This document shows positions 18,335 through 27,789 of a DNA stretch of 51,963 bases, piece by piece; the stretch's first letter is position 1; the number at the start of each line of letters is the position of its first letter. Origin of the DNA: JABMOV01 sp964654545 (lineage in GTDB: Bacteria; Fidelibacterota; Marinisomatia; Marinisomatales; JABMOV01); assembly GCA_964654545.1 (NCBI GenBank), contig CAZZIU010000019.1, positions 1 through 51,963 of the forward strand. Reading direction: 5' to 3'. The notes under the pieces were generated by a model that saw nothing but the letters and a program-made list of their open reading frames with translations, was not told the origin of the DNA and made no database searches. Made by a program: the position numbers and the translations under genes.

Positions 18335-21300
18335 ATGAAAACGATAAATACCGTCGTTCTTTTGTTTCCTTTATTGTTGTTTGCCGGCGAAACCGGAAAA
18401 CTTGTAGGTACGATATCTGACGCTAAAACGGGGGCCATGCTTCCCGGCGCCAACATTTTGCTTGCTAACACTCCGCTTGGTACCATATCAGACGAAGAGG
18501 GAAATTTTCTATTATTAAACATACCAGCCGCTTCATACACCGTTGAGATTACCTATATCGGGTATAAAAAAGTATCGGTCAAAGATGTTACTATATACAC
18601 GGACCGAACGACTATACTCAATATTGAAATGGAAATATCTGCCCTTGCGGGAGATGTAATCTATGTGGATGCAGAGCGACCGATAATTGAACGCGATCAA
18701 ACAGCCACAACGCTGACCGTAACCGAAGAAGAAATTGCCGACATGCCCGTTAATTCTTATCTTGAAATTATGGACAACATGGCTGGTGTTGTCGATAATG
18801 ACAACGGGGGTGGTGACGATGGAATACATATCCGCGGAGGAAGATCCGGTGAAATTGCTTATATGGTTGACGGTTTTTTTGTGGAAGATGCAATTTTTGG
18901 TGGAATGGGCACTGATGTGGCCCGAGGGGGCATATCTGAGTTATCAGTCATTACCGGATCGTTCAATGCTGAATATGGTGAGGCCATGAGTGGGGTTGTC
19001 AACATTGTCACCAAAGAAGGAACGTCTGAATACAACTGGAATGTTAGATCATCCACAGATCAATTTGGTCTTAAGAAAAACGATTGGTCAACCAGTCGTT
19101 TCGAAGGTCTGGTAAGCGGCCCTATCTTGCCCTTTGCCCCTGGCTTGGCCACCTTTTTCTTAACCGGTGATATTTATTCCACCAACACTTACTTATATAA
19201 AACATATTTACCAAAGGATGTTTTAACCGTCGATTTGAATGGGAATGGTAGTTATGATGACGGTGATGAGTATGCCTTGGCCGATCTTACCGGAGATGGC
19301 AATCCAAACACTCTGAAAAAGGGGGCCCTTAATTTATTTGATACGTATCGGAACGAAGAGCGTATTACTGGAAAATTTGTAATTCGTCCACTAAATAACC
19401 TCAAGCTTTCAGCTGGGGTAAACAGTCTAAAACGCGAAAGTAGAAATTACACTTTAGATTATCGTCAAATCCCGGATAAAAGCGATCTTGACTGGCTGGA
19501 GAGCGATCTATATTATATACGTGCAAATTATACTGTCAGTGAAAAAATGTTTTTTCAGTTTAGCTCTTCGCAATTTAGAAATGAAAGTTGGGAAGGCAAT
19601 CCGAAATACCTAAATAAAAATCATGAGTTGTACGCCAAAGAGCATACCATTCCAACCGACTGGAATAACTCTGTACTCAGTCCGGGTGAATCATGGATAT
19701 GGTTAAGCCACTATGCAGAACCGTATAATGATATTAACGGCGATGGTGAATGGAGCCCTTTCGCGGCCGAATGGTGGGATGATGCCAATGGGAATGGCTA
19801 TCTTGATTGGACAGATACAAATAATGATGGCGTGTGGACAGCCGGCGAAGGAGAACGCTGGAGCGATTGGGACGGAGATGGAGTGTGGGATATATTTGCG
19901 GATACCAACGGAGACGGTATTCCCGATTCCGAAACATATGATGATGTAGACGGAAATGGGGCCTATAGCCCCGGAATCGCGATTCCCCTACGCGAGGGCG
20001 ATGCCTATGATAACACTTCCAATTATGAGTTTTTTGGTCAGTATCCCGTCATTAACGGATACGGCGATACTGTACGTGTAGCAACCTCAGATTATTATAG
20101 TTATGAACACTATCGGTCTATTACCAATTCACTACAAGGATCAATTACATGGCAGTTAAACAAATGGAATCAGATCAAATCCGGTTTTGATCGCAAAAAA
20201 TATGCCCTTAACAATTTTTTGGCTCAAGGACTGGGTGGAGGCCCCTACGGGTCTGCTTCTGATCCCGGCTTTGTTGTGTGGGAAAAACATCCCGAACAAA
20301 GATCGTTTTACCTTCAGGACAAGATGGAGTTTTCTGATCTTGTGATCAATATGGGGATTCGCTGGGACTATATGGATCCCAATAGCCGGTACGCTGACCC
20401 AACCAAAAAATTAGCTTATCTTAGAGACGGAGAAATTGTGGCGTTCCCAAACAATGAGGATACCGATGACTGGGGGTATATTGAGGGTCAGGATTTTGAC
20501 GGGGATGGAAAGGCAGATTCTACCTGGTTTGTTCCAGCTCCAAAAACAAAAATTAAACGCAAATGGAGCCCCCGCATTGCATTTGGGTATCCCATTACTG
20601 ACCGAATGGCATTCCACTTCAGCTATGGACAGTTTTTTCAATATCCTGAATATCAGAATATGTATAGACTATCAAACTCAAACGGCTACACTGGCCTGCC
20701 AAATGAATTGACCAATATTTCCAATTCATCCCTGCTAAGCAATACTTTTGGGAATTCATTTTACCCCTTCCCTTATGGATTAAACGATTGGTATATACCG
20801 CCGGTTGGAAGTCCAAATTTGAAACCTGAGACCACCATTGCATACGAAGTGGGATTACGAATGCAGGTAACCGATGAATATGTGCTTCGGACAACTGTGT
20901 TTTATAAAGATATTTACGATTATATCGCCGCGGTGATTTATGATGCTGACCCCACTGAGTTTTCCGTTTTTGAAAATATGGATTATGGTAACTCTAAGGG
21001 TATTGAGTTTACTCTACAGCGATTATTTGATCGCCACTTCGGATGGAATATCACATACACATATTCACGATCCGAAGGAAATGCTTCCAATGAATTTCAG
21101 CACTGGAATGATGCCTATTCTGCATCGGTATATGGTACGGTTCCAGCAAGAAAAACCATTACAATGCCTTGGGACCAGCCCCATACTATTAATATTGCAA
21201 TGAATTACATTCACCCAAAAGGCTTGGGTGTAAACATAATAGGTAATTGGGGAAGCGGATTGCCGTATACTCCTTCCGATGACCGTGGTCGGCCACTGGA

Positions 21301-21565
21301 TGAGAGCAACTCGGGTCGAATGCCCCCTACGTCAACGCTTGACATGAAAGCCTTTTATGATTTGAATCTGTCTTACGCTGCAATACGATTTTATGCCGAT
21401 ATCACCAATCTGTTTAACCGGACAAATGTTTTGAATGTGTTTAATGATAGCGGCAAACCAGATGAAAGCCTAAATCCAAGTACATCGCCAATGTGGGAGT
21501 CCCGCCCTTATTATTTTGGTGCTCCTCGCCATATTGAACTTGGAATTAGCGTGGGGATGAAATAA
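18335..21565 (+). CDS. TonB-dependent receptor with calcium-type loop array, cassette 2
   Basis: A 1076-residue outer-membrane receptor. The ATG at 18335 is chosen because GGAGAGAG precedes it and a signal peptide follows at once (MKTINTVVLLFPLLLFAG). Domains: CarboxypepD_reg-like (~22-105), plug (~115-225, with GIHIRGGRSGEIAYMVDG), then barrel. Three barrel regions carry Asp/Asn/Gly loops of the dockerin/thrombospondin-3 type: ~300-325, a dense array at ~466-545 (DINGDGEW, DANGNGYLD, DTNNDGVW, DWDGDGVWD, DTNGDGIPD, DVDGNGAY) and DFDGDGKAD at ~720. These probably bind calcium in surface loops. The stop overlaps the next ATG (TAATG). It is paralogous to the receptor at 4586-7972. Substrate unknown. 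Confidence 0.92.
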   Translation: MKTINTVVLLFPLLLFAGETGKLVGTISDAKTGAMLPGANILLANTPLGTISDEEGNFLLLNIPAASYTVEITYIGYKKVSVKDVTIYTDRTTILNIEMEISALAGDVIYVDAERPIIERDQTATTLTVTEEEIADMPVNSYLEIMDNMAGVVDNDNGGGDDGIHIRGGRSGEIAYMVDGFFVEDAIFGGMGTDVARGGISELSVITGSFNAEYGEAMSGVVNIVTKEGTSEYNWNVRSSTDQFGLKKNDWSTSRFEGLVSGPILPFAPGLATFFLTGDIYSTNTYLYKTYLPKDVLTVDLNGNGSYDDGDEYALADLTGDGNPNTLKKGALNLFDTYRNEERITGKFVIRPLNNLKLSAGVNSLKRESRNYTLDYRQIPDKSDLDWLESDLYYIRANYTVSEKMFFQFSSSQFRNESWEGNPKYLNKNHELYAKEHTIPTDWNNSVLSPGESWIWLSHYAEPYNDINGDGEWSPFAAEWWDDANGNGYLDWTDTNNDGVWTAGEGERWSDWDGDGVWDIFADTNGDGIPDSETYDDVDGNGAYSPGIAIPLREGDAYDNTSNYEFFGQYPVINGYGDTVRVATSDYYSYEHYRSITNSLQGSITWQLNKWNQIKSGFDRKKYALNNFLAQGLGGGPYGSASDPGFVVWEKHPEQRSFYLQDKMEFSDLVINMGIRWDYMDPNSRYADPTKKLAYLRDGEIVAFPNNEDTDDWGYIEGQDFDGDGKADSTWFVPAPKTKIKRKWSPRIAFGYPITDRMAFHFSYGQFFQYPEYQNMYRLSNSNGYTGLPNELTNISNSSLLSNTFGNSFYPFPYGLNDWYIPPVGSPNLKPETTIAYEVGLRMQVTDEYVLRTTVFYKDIYDYIAAVIYDADPTEFSVFENMDYGNSKGIEFTLQRLFDRHFGWNITYTYSRSEGNASNEFQHWNDAYSASVYGTVPARKTITMPWDQPHTINIAMNYIHPKGLGVNIIGNWGSGLPYTPSDDRGRPLDESNSGRMPPTSTLDMKAFYDLNLSYAAIRFYADITNLFNRTNVLNVFNDSGKPDESLNPSTSPMWESRPYYFGAPRHIELGISVGMK

Positions 21566-24500
21566 TGAAAAATGTTCAATTTTTAATACCGTTGGTGTTT
21601 TTAGGGCTGGTTTTCAGCCAATCAAAACTCGATGTTTATGAATCAATTACAGGAAAACATCTTTCAAAGCAGCCCTACAGTTTTAAAACTGCAGCTTTTG
21701 GTGATCGCAAGCGAAGTGTCATGAATCGCGGGCAGATGGTTTTACGGCTATCTAATGCAGCGGTATATGGATATGATAGGTGGGGATTAAATCATGAATT
21801 TCCTGCCGGCAGTATGCTAAAAAACAGCTGTTGCACATATTATTGGACTCAATCACCTATTGTGGGTGGCCTAATAAATGGACAACCTAGCGTGGCAGTG
21901 GGGGTCCGCGGTTCAACGCGCGATTCGGAGGAAGAATTCCAGCCTCTGGCAGGCTATGATGCAAATTATGTTGATACGGAGGCCAATATTGGAATTGCTT
22001 TTAGTGACATTCCAACCTCGTGGCCTACCCTATGGCCTATAGAAATTGACCCAACCGGTACTTATGTGGACCCGAATACCGGTCTCTCTTTTCCTGAAAT
22101 AGAATCGCAGCTACACAACAATATCCGGTTTCCTGTTCCCTCTTTTATGCAGGAGTCTTTCCCGGCAGACGATCCCGACAAGAGAATTGCATATTTCGTC
22201 GTGACCGACAATGATCCAACCGACGGTAATACTGTTGCAAAAAACGGAGTGGGCCCGTTGAATGTTCGCTTTGATATCTGGGTTGTAAATGACGCCTCAA
22301 TATTTGCGAATGATGGATTGATTTTTATTCAGCTTATGACAAACGTTGGAACCGACACCATCAAAGATTTATATATGGGAATTTCTGGGGACCCGGATAC
22401 ACCAGAACAAGGTGGTGCCGAATGGACCGATGATCTGGCCATGTTCATTCAAGCAAATGATCCCCATATTGCTGAAAAATTATCAGATACGACCGATGCA
22501 CATTTATTGGAGAATTTGGCAATTGTCTGGGATCCCGATGATCAGTCGCCCGGTTTTATCTCCTCTGGCGTCGCGTGGATTGGATTGAAGTTTTTAGAAG
22601 CAACCAAAATAAGCAACGATGGGTCAGAGACCTCCTATGACGTTTCCACGGTATTTAGTTATGAATACAGCGAGGATGCACAAAGCGATGCTGATGCTTA
22701 CAACAATCAATTAAAGGCTGGTATCCAAACCCCCCAGAATACAAACCCACATCCTTCGGACCAGTTTAATAAGCCCTATTCATATGGACCGGATATCACC
22801 TGGGTAATTGCCGCCGGACCCATGGACGTTGCGCCGGGGGAACACGTTATATTTACCTTTGCTGATTTTATGGGATTAAATGAGGCAGATTTACTTAAAA
22901 ATGCACGGCTTTTTCAGGCCTATTACGACAATGACTTTCGCACTCCAAAGCCACCTGATCCACCCATTGTTCACGCAATTCCTTCCGATGGAGAAGTTGC
23001 GCTGTTCTGGTCATCTGAGCCATCTGAGTCATCGGTTGATCCAATAACCCAATCAAATCGCTTTCAGGGATATCGTGTTTATAAAAGCATTGATCGTGGC
23101 AGTACGTGGGGTCCGGTTATTACCAACAACGAAGGAAATCCTTCCGGTTACTATTTGCCATTAGCAATTTTCGATGTGTCTGATGATATTTCAGGGACGT
23201 TCCCCATGGGTGAATTTTATTATAATTTGGGTAACAACTCCGGATTACGATATTCCTATGTGGATAAAAATGTAGTAAATGGATACGAATACTGGTACAC
23301 CGTTTCAGCATATGACGGCGAAGATGATTGGCTGGGCGCTTCGGTTCCACCGCTAGAAAATGCACCCGCCAACAACCCTTTCGTTGATGGAAATAATTCG
23401 GTGGCAGTCATTCCACAGACAAATCCTGCAGGATTTGATCCCGGATTCGCTACGGTAAGCCATACTTCCGGTGTGTCTGATGCCGACCTGACAATAATTA
23501 ATGCAAATCCCTTTTTAGAAGATGGGACCATGGATGCTTTCCTCTTTAATGGAGACAGCATTATTGTGACGGATTACAGTACGGACCAATCAAATGCCTA
23601 TTTTATAACATTCCGTTATGATTCATTGCAGAATGAAAAAGTGTGGACTCTGGTTGATTCAACTACAGGTGATACATTAATTGAGTCCGAAACAGACCTT
23701 ATTACGGATTATACATATTTAATTGATGGCTTAATTCCAATTTTTGAAAACGCATCGTGGGATTTGATGACTGACTCTCTAAATGTAACCATTAGCGACG
23801 ATGATCCAAATACTAGTCTCGGTATTACTCTCGGTCATGCCGCCGGATACGATGATACCTGGCCCGGACTTCTGCAGGCTTTTTACGATATTGGCTATCC
23901 CGTTGATTCGCCTGAGGGCATTTCCTCTTACACCAGTTTAGATAAAACCTACGAAATTCGATTTAACGATGGGGGATCCATAGCAACATATTTTATGCCC
24001 AACTTAAGCGCTGTTGACACTGTAATTGTTCCTTTTGAAATCTGGGACGTAGAAAACAACCGACAGGTAAGTGCGGCTATTTTCCCGACAGCAGGCGGAA
24101 AACCCGTTTATCAACACAATTCGGATTCAACCTTTATACTTACGAAAAACTTGTATGTTGCCATAATCGATCAAGATTATAATGTCACCGATTTCCCCTA
24201 TGCTTACGGCGGAGATGCGGACAAAATGGGTTGGCTTGTTTATTTAGATCGAAATGCCAATGTATTCGAAAACGGCAATTCCATACAATTCAGGGTAGAT
24301 TATACAAAACCAATTCTCATAGGCCAGGATAGTTATTCTATACACACAAAAGAACCAAACTATATTGTTGCGTCTGGTGATTTAGATGATATCTTGGTTG
24401 TACCCAACCCCTACATTGTTTCTTCTGTATATGAGACAAATGTTGAGGTAAAAGAAATTCAGTTTACCCGGCTCCCGGACGACTGTGTCATTAGAATCTA

Positions 24501-24687
24501 TAATATCGCGGGGGAATTGGTTCAAATGCTCAAACATGATATGTTTAGCGATGGATATCGCGGCCCAAGCATTGAAGCTTGGAACCTACGAACATATAAC
24601 GATCAAGAGGTTGCCTTTGGCGTCTATTATTTCCACGTCATGGCTGATGGTCATGAAAAGACCGGAAAGTTTGCGGTGATACGATGA
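21565..24687 (+). CDS. Large secreted protein with C-terminal sorting domain, cassette 2
   Basis: A 1040-residue exported protein with a signal peptide (1-19, VFLGLVFSQS). A fibronectin-III-like domain spans ~461-587 (PPIVHAIPSDGEVALFW to YEYWYTVSAYDGEDD). A FlgD/sorting-type Ig domain occupies the last ~100 residues (VVPNPYIV, IRIYNIAGELV, GVYYFHVMADG). It matches the cassette 1 protein in the order of these parts and in segments around residues 235-280, so they are paralogues. It is coupled to the receptor upstream (TAATG) and to the PorV-like gene downstream (ATGA). Probably a surface protein working with the receptor; no catalytic motif recognised. Confidence 0.82.
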   Translation: MKNVQFLIPLVFLGLVFSQSKLDVYESITGKHLSKQPYSFKTAAFGDRKRSVMNRGQMVLRLSNAAVYGYDRWGLNHEFPAGSMLKNSCCTYYWTQSPIVGGLINGQPSVAVGVRGSTRDSEEEFQPLAGYDANYVDTEANIGIAFSDIPTSWPTLWPIEIDPTGTYVDPNTGLSFPEIESQLHNNIRFPVPSFMQESFPADDPDKRIAYFVVTDNDPTDGNTVAKNGVGPLNVRFDIWVVNDASIFANDGLIFIQLMTNVGTDTIKDLYMGISGDPDTPEQGGAEWTDDLAMFIQANDPHIAEKLSDTTDAHLLENLAIVWDPDDQSPGFISSGVAWIGLKFLEATKISNDGSETSYDVSTVFSYEYSEDAQSDADAYNNQLKAGIQTPQNTNPHPSDQFNKPYSYGPDITWVIAAGPMDVAPGEHVIFTFADFMGLNEADLLKNARLFQAYYDNDFRTPKPPDPPIVHAIPSDGEVALFWSSEPSESSVDPITQSNRFQGYRVYKSIDRGSTWGPVITNNEGNPSGYYLPLAIFDVSDDISGTFPMGEFYYNLGNNSGLRYSYVDKNVVNGYEYWYTVSAYDGEDDWLGASVPPLENAPANNPFVDGNNSVAVIPQTNPAGFDPGFATVSHTSGVSDADLTIINANPFLEDGTMDAFLFNGDSIIVTDYSTDQSNAYFITFRYDSLQNEKVWTLVDSTTGDTLIESETDLITDYTYLIDGLIPIFENASWDLMTDSLNVTISDDDPNTSLGITLGHAAGYDDTWPGLLQAFYDIGYPVDSPEGISSYTSLDKTYEIRFNDGGSIATYFMPNLSAVDTVIVPFEIWDVENNRQVSAAIFPTAGGKPVYQHNSDSTFILTKNLYVAIIDQDYNVTDFPYAYGGDADKMGWLVYLDRNANVFENGNSIQFRVDYTKPILIGQDSYSIHTKEPNYIVASGDLDDILVVPNPYIVSSVYETNVEVKEIQFTRLPDDCVIRIYNIAGELVQMLKHDMFSDGYRGPSIEAWNLRTYNDQEVAFGVYYFHVMADGHEKTGKFAVIR

Positions 24688-25763
24688 ATAAAATTCTTTT
24701 TTCAGGCTTAGTTGTTATCCATGCTTTATATGCCCAATTTGACAACGTGGGTACATCAGCCGCTAATTTTTTGAAAATAGGGGTTGGCGCAAGAGGTACT
24801 GGCTTAGGTGGTGCTTATACAGCACTCGTTGATGATGCTTCTGCGCTGTATTGGAACCCTGCCGGGTTAAGCGAAACGACAAGACCAGCAGTACAGTTTA
24901 ATTCCACAGATTGGATGTTTGATGTTAAACATCAATTCCTGGGTGTCGCTCTACCGGCCAGGAATAAAGTTGTTTATGGGTTTAGCGTGAGTTATTTAAC
25001 CATGGGCGAAATGAAGGAAACCACACACTATGAAACAAATGGAACCGGTAGAAAAATTTCCGCCAGCGATCTTGCTCTTGGTTTTGGCATGGGAAGAAAA
25101 ATAAGTGATCGTTTTTCCTTTGGGTTGCATGCAAAGTATATAAAAGAAACTATTTCTTTTTCCAGTGCATCCGCCGTTGCTGTTGATATAGGAACCCAAT
25201 ACCGGACTGGTTTTAGTGGTTTAACCATGGGTATGTCGCTTTCAAATTTTGGCTCAAAAATGCGAATGTTTGGAACGGATCAACTGATTGATGTTGACAT
25301 TGATGAGGACTTGGATTCAAATCCGGACACTCAAGGCCGTCTTGACACAAAGGATTGGCCTCTTCCTCTTGTTTTTCGATATGGGCTCTCCTTCTCGCCA
25401 ATTGGAAAAAATCAGTTGATTCAAGCTGAACGATTTTCAGGCGTGCTTAACCTGGAGTACATAGACCCCAGAGATTACAATCCTTATTATATTATTGGTG
25501 GCGAGCTGGATATTGTAAACGTAATAACTTTGCGTAGCGGTATTAAGTATAGTTATTTCAAATATAATGACGCGCTAGACGAATCTCATTCTATAGATCA
25601 ACTGACAAAAGAACGGGGATATCTTCCACGGCTGTCCTGGGGCTTCGGTTTAAATAGCGCCAATTTCCCTTTTATCCCCTACAACTTTAGCGTTGATTAT
25701 TCTTCTTCTGATATGGGTGTCCTGGGGTTGGTAAGCAGACTAACAATTACGCTTGGAATGTAG
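24684..25763 (+). CDS. PorV/PorQ-like outer-membrane barrel protein, cassette 2
   Basis: A 359-residue protein with a signal peptide (1-18) and the classic PorV/UPF0164 opening: FLKIGVGARGTGLGGAY (about 30-46), then DDASALYWNPAG (about 50-61). Barrel strands follow and the protein ends LTITLGM. Family members are FadL-like barrels; PorV binds the sorting domains of type 9 substrates. Placement directly after a sorting-tail protein, with an ATGA overlap, suggests it handles that protein. No type 9 core genes (porK, L, M, N, sov) are in this window, so that link is not shown. The gene ends 2 bases before the stop of the convergent gene at 25766. Confidence 0.87.
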   Translation: MNKILFSGLVVIHALYAQFDNVGTSAANFLKIGVGARGTGLGGAYTALVDDASALYWNPAGLSETTRPAVQFNSTDWMFDVKHQFLGVALPARNKVVYGFSVSYLTMGEMKETTHYETNGTGRKISASDLALGFGMGRKISDRFSFGLHAKYIKETISFSSASAVAVDIGTQYRTGFSGLTMGMSLSNFGSKMRMFGTDQLIDVDIDEDLDSNPDTQGRLDTKDWPLPLVFRYGLSFSPIGKNQLIQAERFSGVLNLEYIDPRDYNPYYIIGGELDIVNVITLRSGIKYSYFKYNDALDESHSIDQLTKERGYLPRLSWGFGLNSANFPFIPYNFSVDYSSSDMGVLGLVSRLTITLGM

Positions 25764-25765
25764 CC

Positions 25766-26554
25766 TCACCATCCCCACTGAAAATCAAATAAAGGTATCC
25801 ATGTGGGCAACAACGGAATATAGGCTGGCATAATATTCCACTGATTGCCAAAGGGATATTGACCGAATACAACTTTATACCCTATCATTGCCTTAAGGCG
25901 AGCAGACTTACTCCACGTGATTAACCCCTTATGCTCAAACCCCAAGGTGGCATCACTGTTTTTTATAAGGAACAAATCATCGTCCAATAGCAAGGAAATA
26001 TGATCGGTTAGCACGATGTCAAAATCGGCGCCTATTCGAATATATGCCCCATCATAAAGCGGCGATAGGCGTTGATACGCCACCGCAAAATCTACGGTGG
26101 TACGCTCATCCAAATCACCGAAGACCAAACCCAAAGCCAGACCTGTTTTACCCGTCATGATTACACGATCGTTTATAGGTCGCGACACTCGAAGTTCGTT
26201 GGCAATGATAACTGCCGGAGGAATTTCGAATTCGGGGGAAATCAAACCGCCCGTCCCTTCTTTTGCCAGCATATTTAAAAGCGGTGTGGGGTAATAGAGT
26301 GAATGTACAGAAGCCCAGGTTGCGTTTAATTGGACTTTCCAGACATGTTTCACCGTTATGTTGGGGATTACAGCCATTGCCAGCGGATGCGCTGACAGTT
26401 CTGTGCTGGGTGAATAACCATACTTTAACGGTTGAAACAGACCCGTTTCCCATCGGCCGTGTGGTGTGACGTAGGCAGTGCCATCTGACCAGTTTTGGGA
26501 TACCTGCTGTGCCGTGATCGCAGAGAGTAAAACAAATAATATCATTTTTTTCAT
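25766..26554 (-). CDS. Outer-membrane barrel-like protein of unknown function
   Basis: A 262-residue exported protein. The start at 26554 is chosen because its ATG overlaps the stop of the upstream gene (ATGA) and begins a good signal peptide (MKKMILFVLLSAITAQ). A possible start five codons earlier lies inside the upstream gene. The body has alternating polar/hydrophobic strands (KVQLNATWASVHSLYY; GAYIRIGADFDIVL) and ends with aromatic residues (LFDFQWGW), as barrels do. No family recognised. Its last ~46 bases recur, with a frameshift, beside the gap at 18171, on the other side of cassette 2. Confidence 0.7.
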   Translation of the reverse strand: MKKMILFVLLSAITAQQVSQNWSDGTAYVTPHGRWETGLFQPLKYGYSPSTELSAHPLAMAVIPNITVKHVWKVQLNATWASVHSLYYPTPLLNMLAKEGTGGLISPEFEIPPAVIIANELRVSRPINDRVIMTGKTGLALGLVFGDLDERTTVDFAVAYQRLSPLYDGAYIRIGADFDIVLTDHISLLLDDDLFLIKNSDATLGFEHKGLITWSKSARLKAMIGYKVVFGQYPFGNQWNIMPAYIPLLPTWIPLFDFQWGW

Positions 26555-27687
26555 TGGCCCACCACCCATCTTGCTGTCACGGGAAGATGGTCGCTAAAGG
26601 CCGCCGCTTCCCAGTGGGTTTTATCCGAATTGTTAATCCAGTTCCTGTTCGTCCACAAGTAATCCAATTTTCGATCAAAACCCGTCAAGTTCTCATAGTT
26701 CGGCGTATGTGTAAAATAAAGCGCTTCATTGGCCTGATAGGTTAGCGTATCAATGGCGGGTGTATATGTATCATAAAGAGTTGTTAATATTCCCAGATCC
26801 GCTCCATCTTCTCCCACAAACCAACTGCCCTCGCGGTGTGCCGGTTCATTATCGTAATCAAGCTTTTTTGGATCAAATCCGGCCGGATGATAGCTTTCGC
26901 CGGCGCACATGTCCTCCATACAATAGTCAAGCGAATCAGAGCCGGGTGGCACCGAATTTAAATCACCCCCTGCTACGAAAGGTTCTCCCGCTGCATCAAT
27001 TTGGTCCAGAACATCTTTGAACTCCTGTATGTGCTTCTGTTTGGTGTCGTCGGTTGCAAATGCTGTGGCATGAACATCCACGGCGTAAAAAGATGTTTCA
27101 CCCATGGTAATCTTTGTCTCCAGAGCGTTCCGTCTCAAATAGAACAATTGTGTCAGGGCATCCTGATCACCTCGCAACGAAAGCTGATGCCGAACCGCAT
27201 CGGATATTTCCCATTTGCTAAGTACAGCATTACCCGTGTTCATCCTTCCCAGTCCATCACTGGGAACAAATTGTGACTGCCACATGGACGCGTACGCGCC
27301 ATAATTAAAGGCTGTATTGTTTAGCAACCACTGTACCTGATCAATGTAATTTGTACGCTTGCTTTCCACGTCTACTTCTTGCATGAAAAGGATGTCCGGA
27401 TTGACCGAATTAATATAAGCAACAATATTTTCGAGACTATGGATTACTTCATTGTTCGTTAAAATCACACGACCGCCGCACGCATCACCAAACCAGGGCA
27501 ATCGGGCGGCTCCAAATCGAATATTCCAGGTCATCACCGTCAAAGTATCTACAGCTGGCGCCGTTACAATACTTGATGCTTCATATAAAACGGCATCTTC
27601 CATATCCGGGAATTCAGTCACGATTGGTTCGCAGGATAACAAAAATAAAAAAATGCTTAAATAGATTAATACTTTATAAAGCTTCAT
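26551..27687 (-). CDS. Endonuclease/exonuclease/phosphatase-family lipoprotein
   Basis: A 378-residue protein. Residues 1-19 form a lipoprotein signal with lipobox LLSC (Cys19), so it is membrane-anchored outside the cytoplasm. The enzyme core has the metal-dependent EEP/DNase I-like motifs in order: TWNIRFGA (~53), FMQEVD (Glu ~103), GGDLNSVP (~243) and a C-terminal SDHLPVTARW (His ~368). Family members hydrolyse phosphodiesters in DNA, RNA or lipids; which applies here cannot be told. Anchored nucleases of this type often help scavenge phosphate or nucleotides. It is first in a two-gene minus-strand operon with the barrel gene. Confidence 0.85.
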   Translation of the reverse strand: MKLYKVLIYLSIFLFLLSCEPIVTEFPDMEDAVLYEASSIVTAPAVDTLTVMTWNIRFGAARLPWFGDACGGRVILTNNEVIHSLENIVAYINSVNPDILFMQEVDVESKRTNYIDQVQWLLNNTAFNYGAYASMWQSQFVPSDGLGRMNTGNAVLSKWEISDAVRHQLSLRGDQDALTQLFYLRRNALETKITMGETSFYAVDVHATAFATDDTKQKHIQEFKDVLDQIDAAGEPFVAGGDLNSVPPGSDSLDYCMEDMCAGESYHPAGFDPKKLDYDNEPAHREGSWFVGEDGADLGILTTLYDTYTPAIDTLTYQANEALYFTHTPNYENLTGFDRKLDYLWTNRNWINNSDKTHWEAAAFSDHLPVTARWVVGQ

Positions 27688-27789
27688 GTTTTTTCCACCG
27701 TTGGTGCCGCAAATATACTGTTTTATGCAAATCGACGCTACTGAATGATTTTTTCTTATTTTTATTTTCCTGAAATTCTGTCCACGATA

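Noticed and set aside
254..25763. Calling the cassettes polysaccharide utilisation loci
   Set aside because: No SusD-like lipoprotein, glycoside hydrolase, lyase or sulfatase is present. The secreted partner is a sorting-tail protein without sugar-enzyme motifs.
26555..26569. Start of the barrel gene five codons earlier (MGGGPM)
   Set aside because: The later ATG forms an ATGA overlap with the upstream stop and directly begins a signal peptide.
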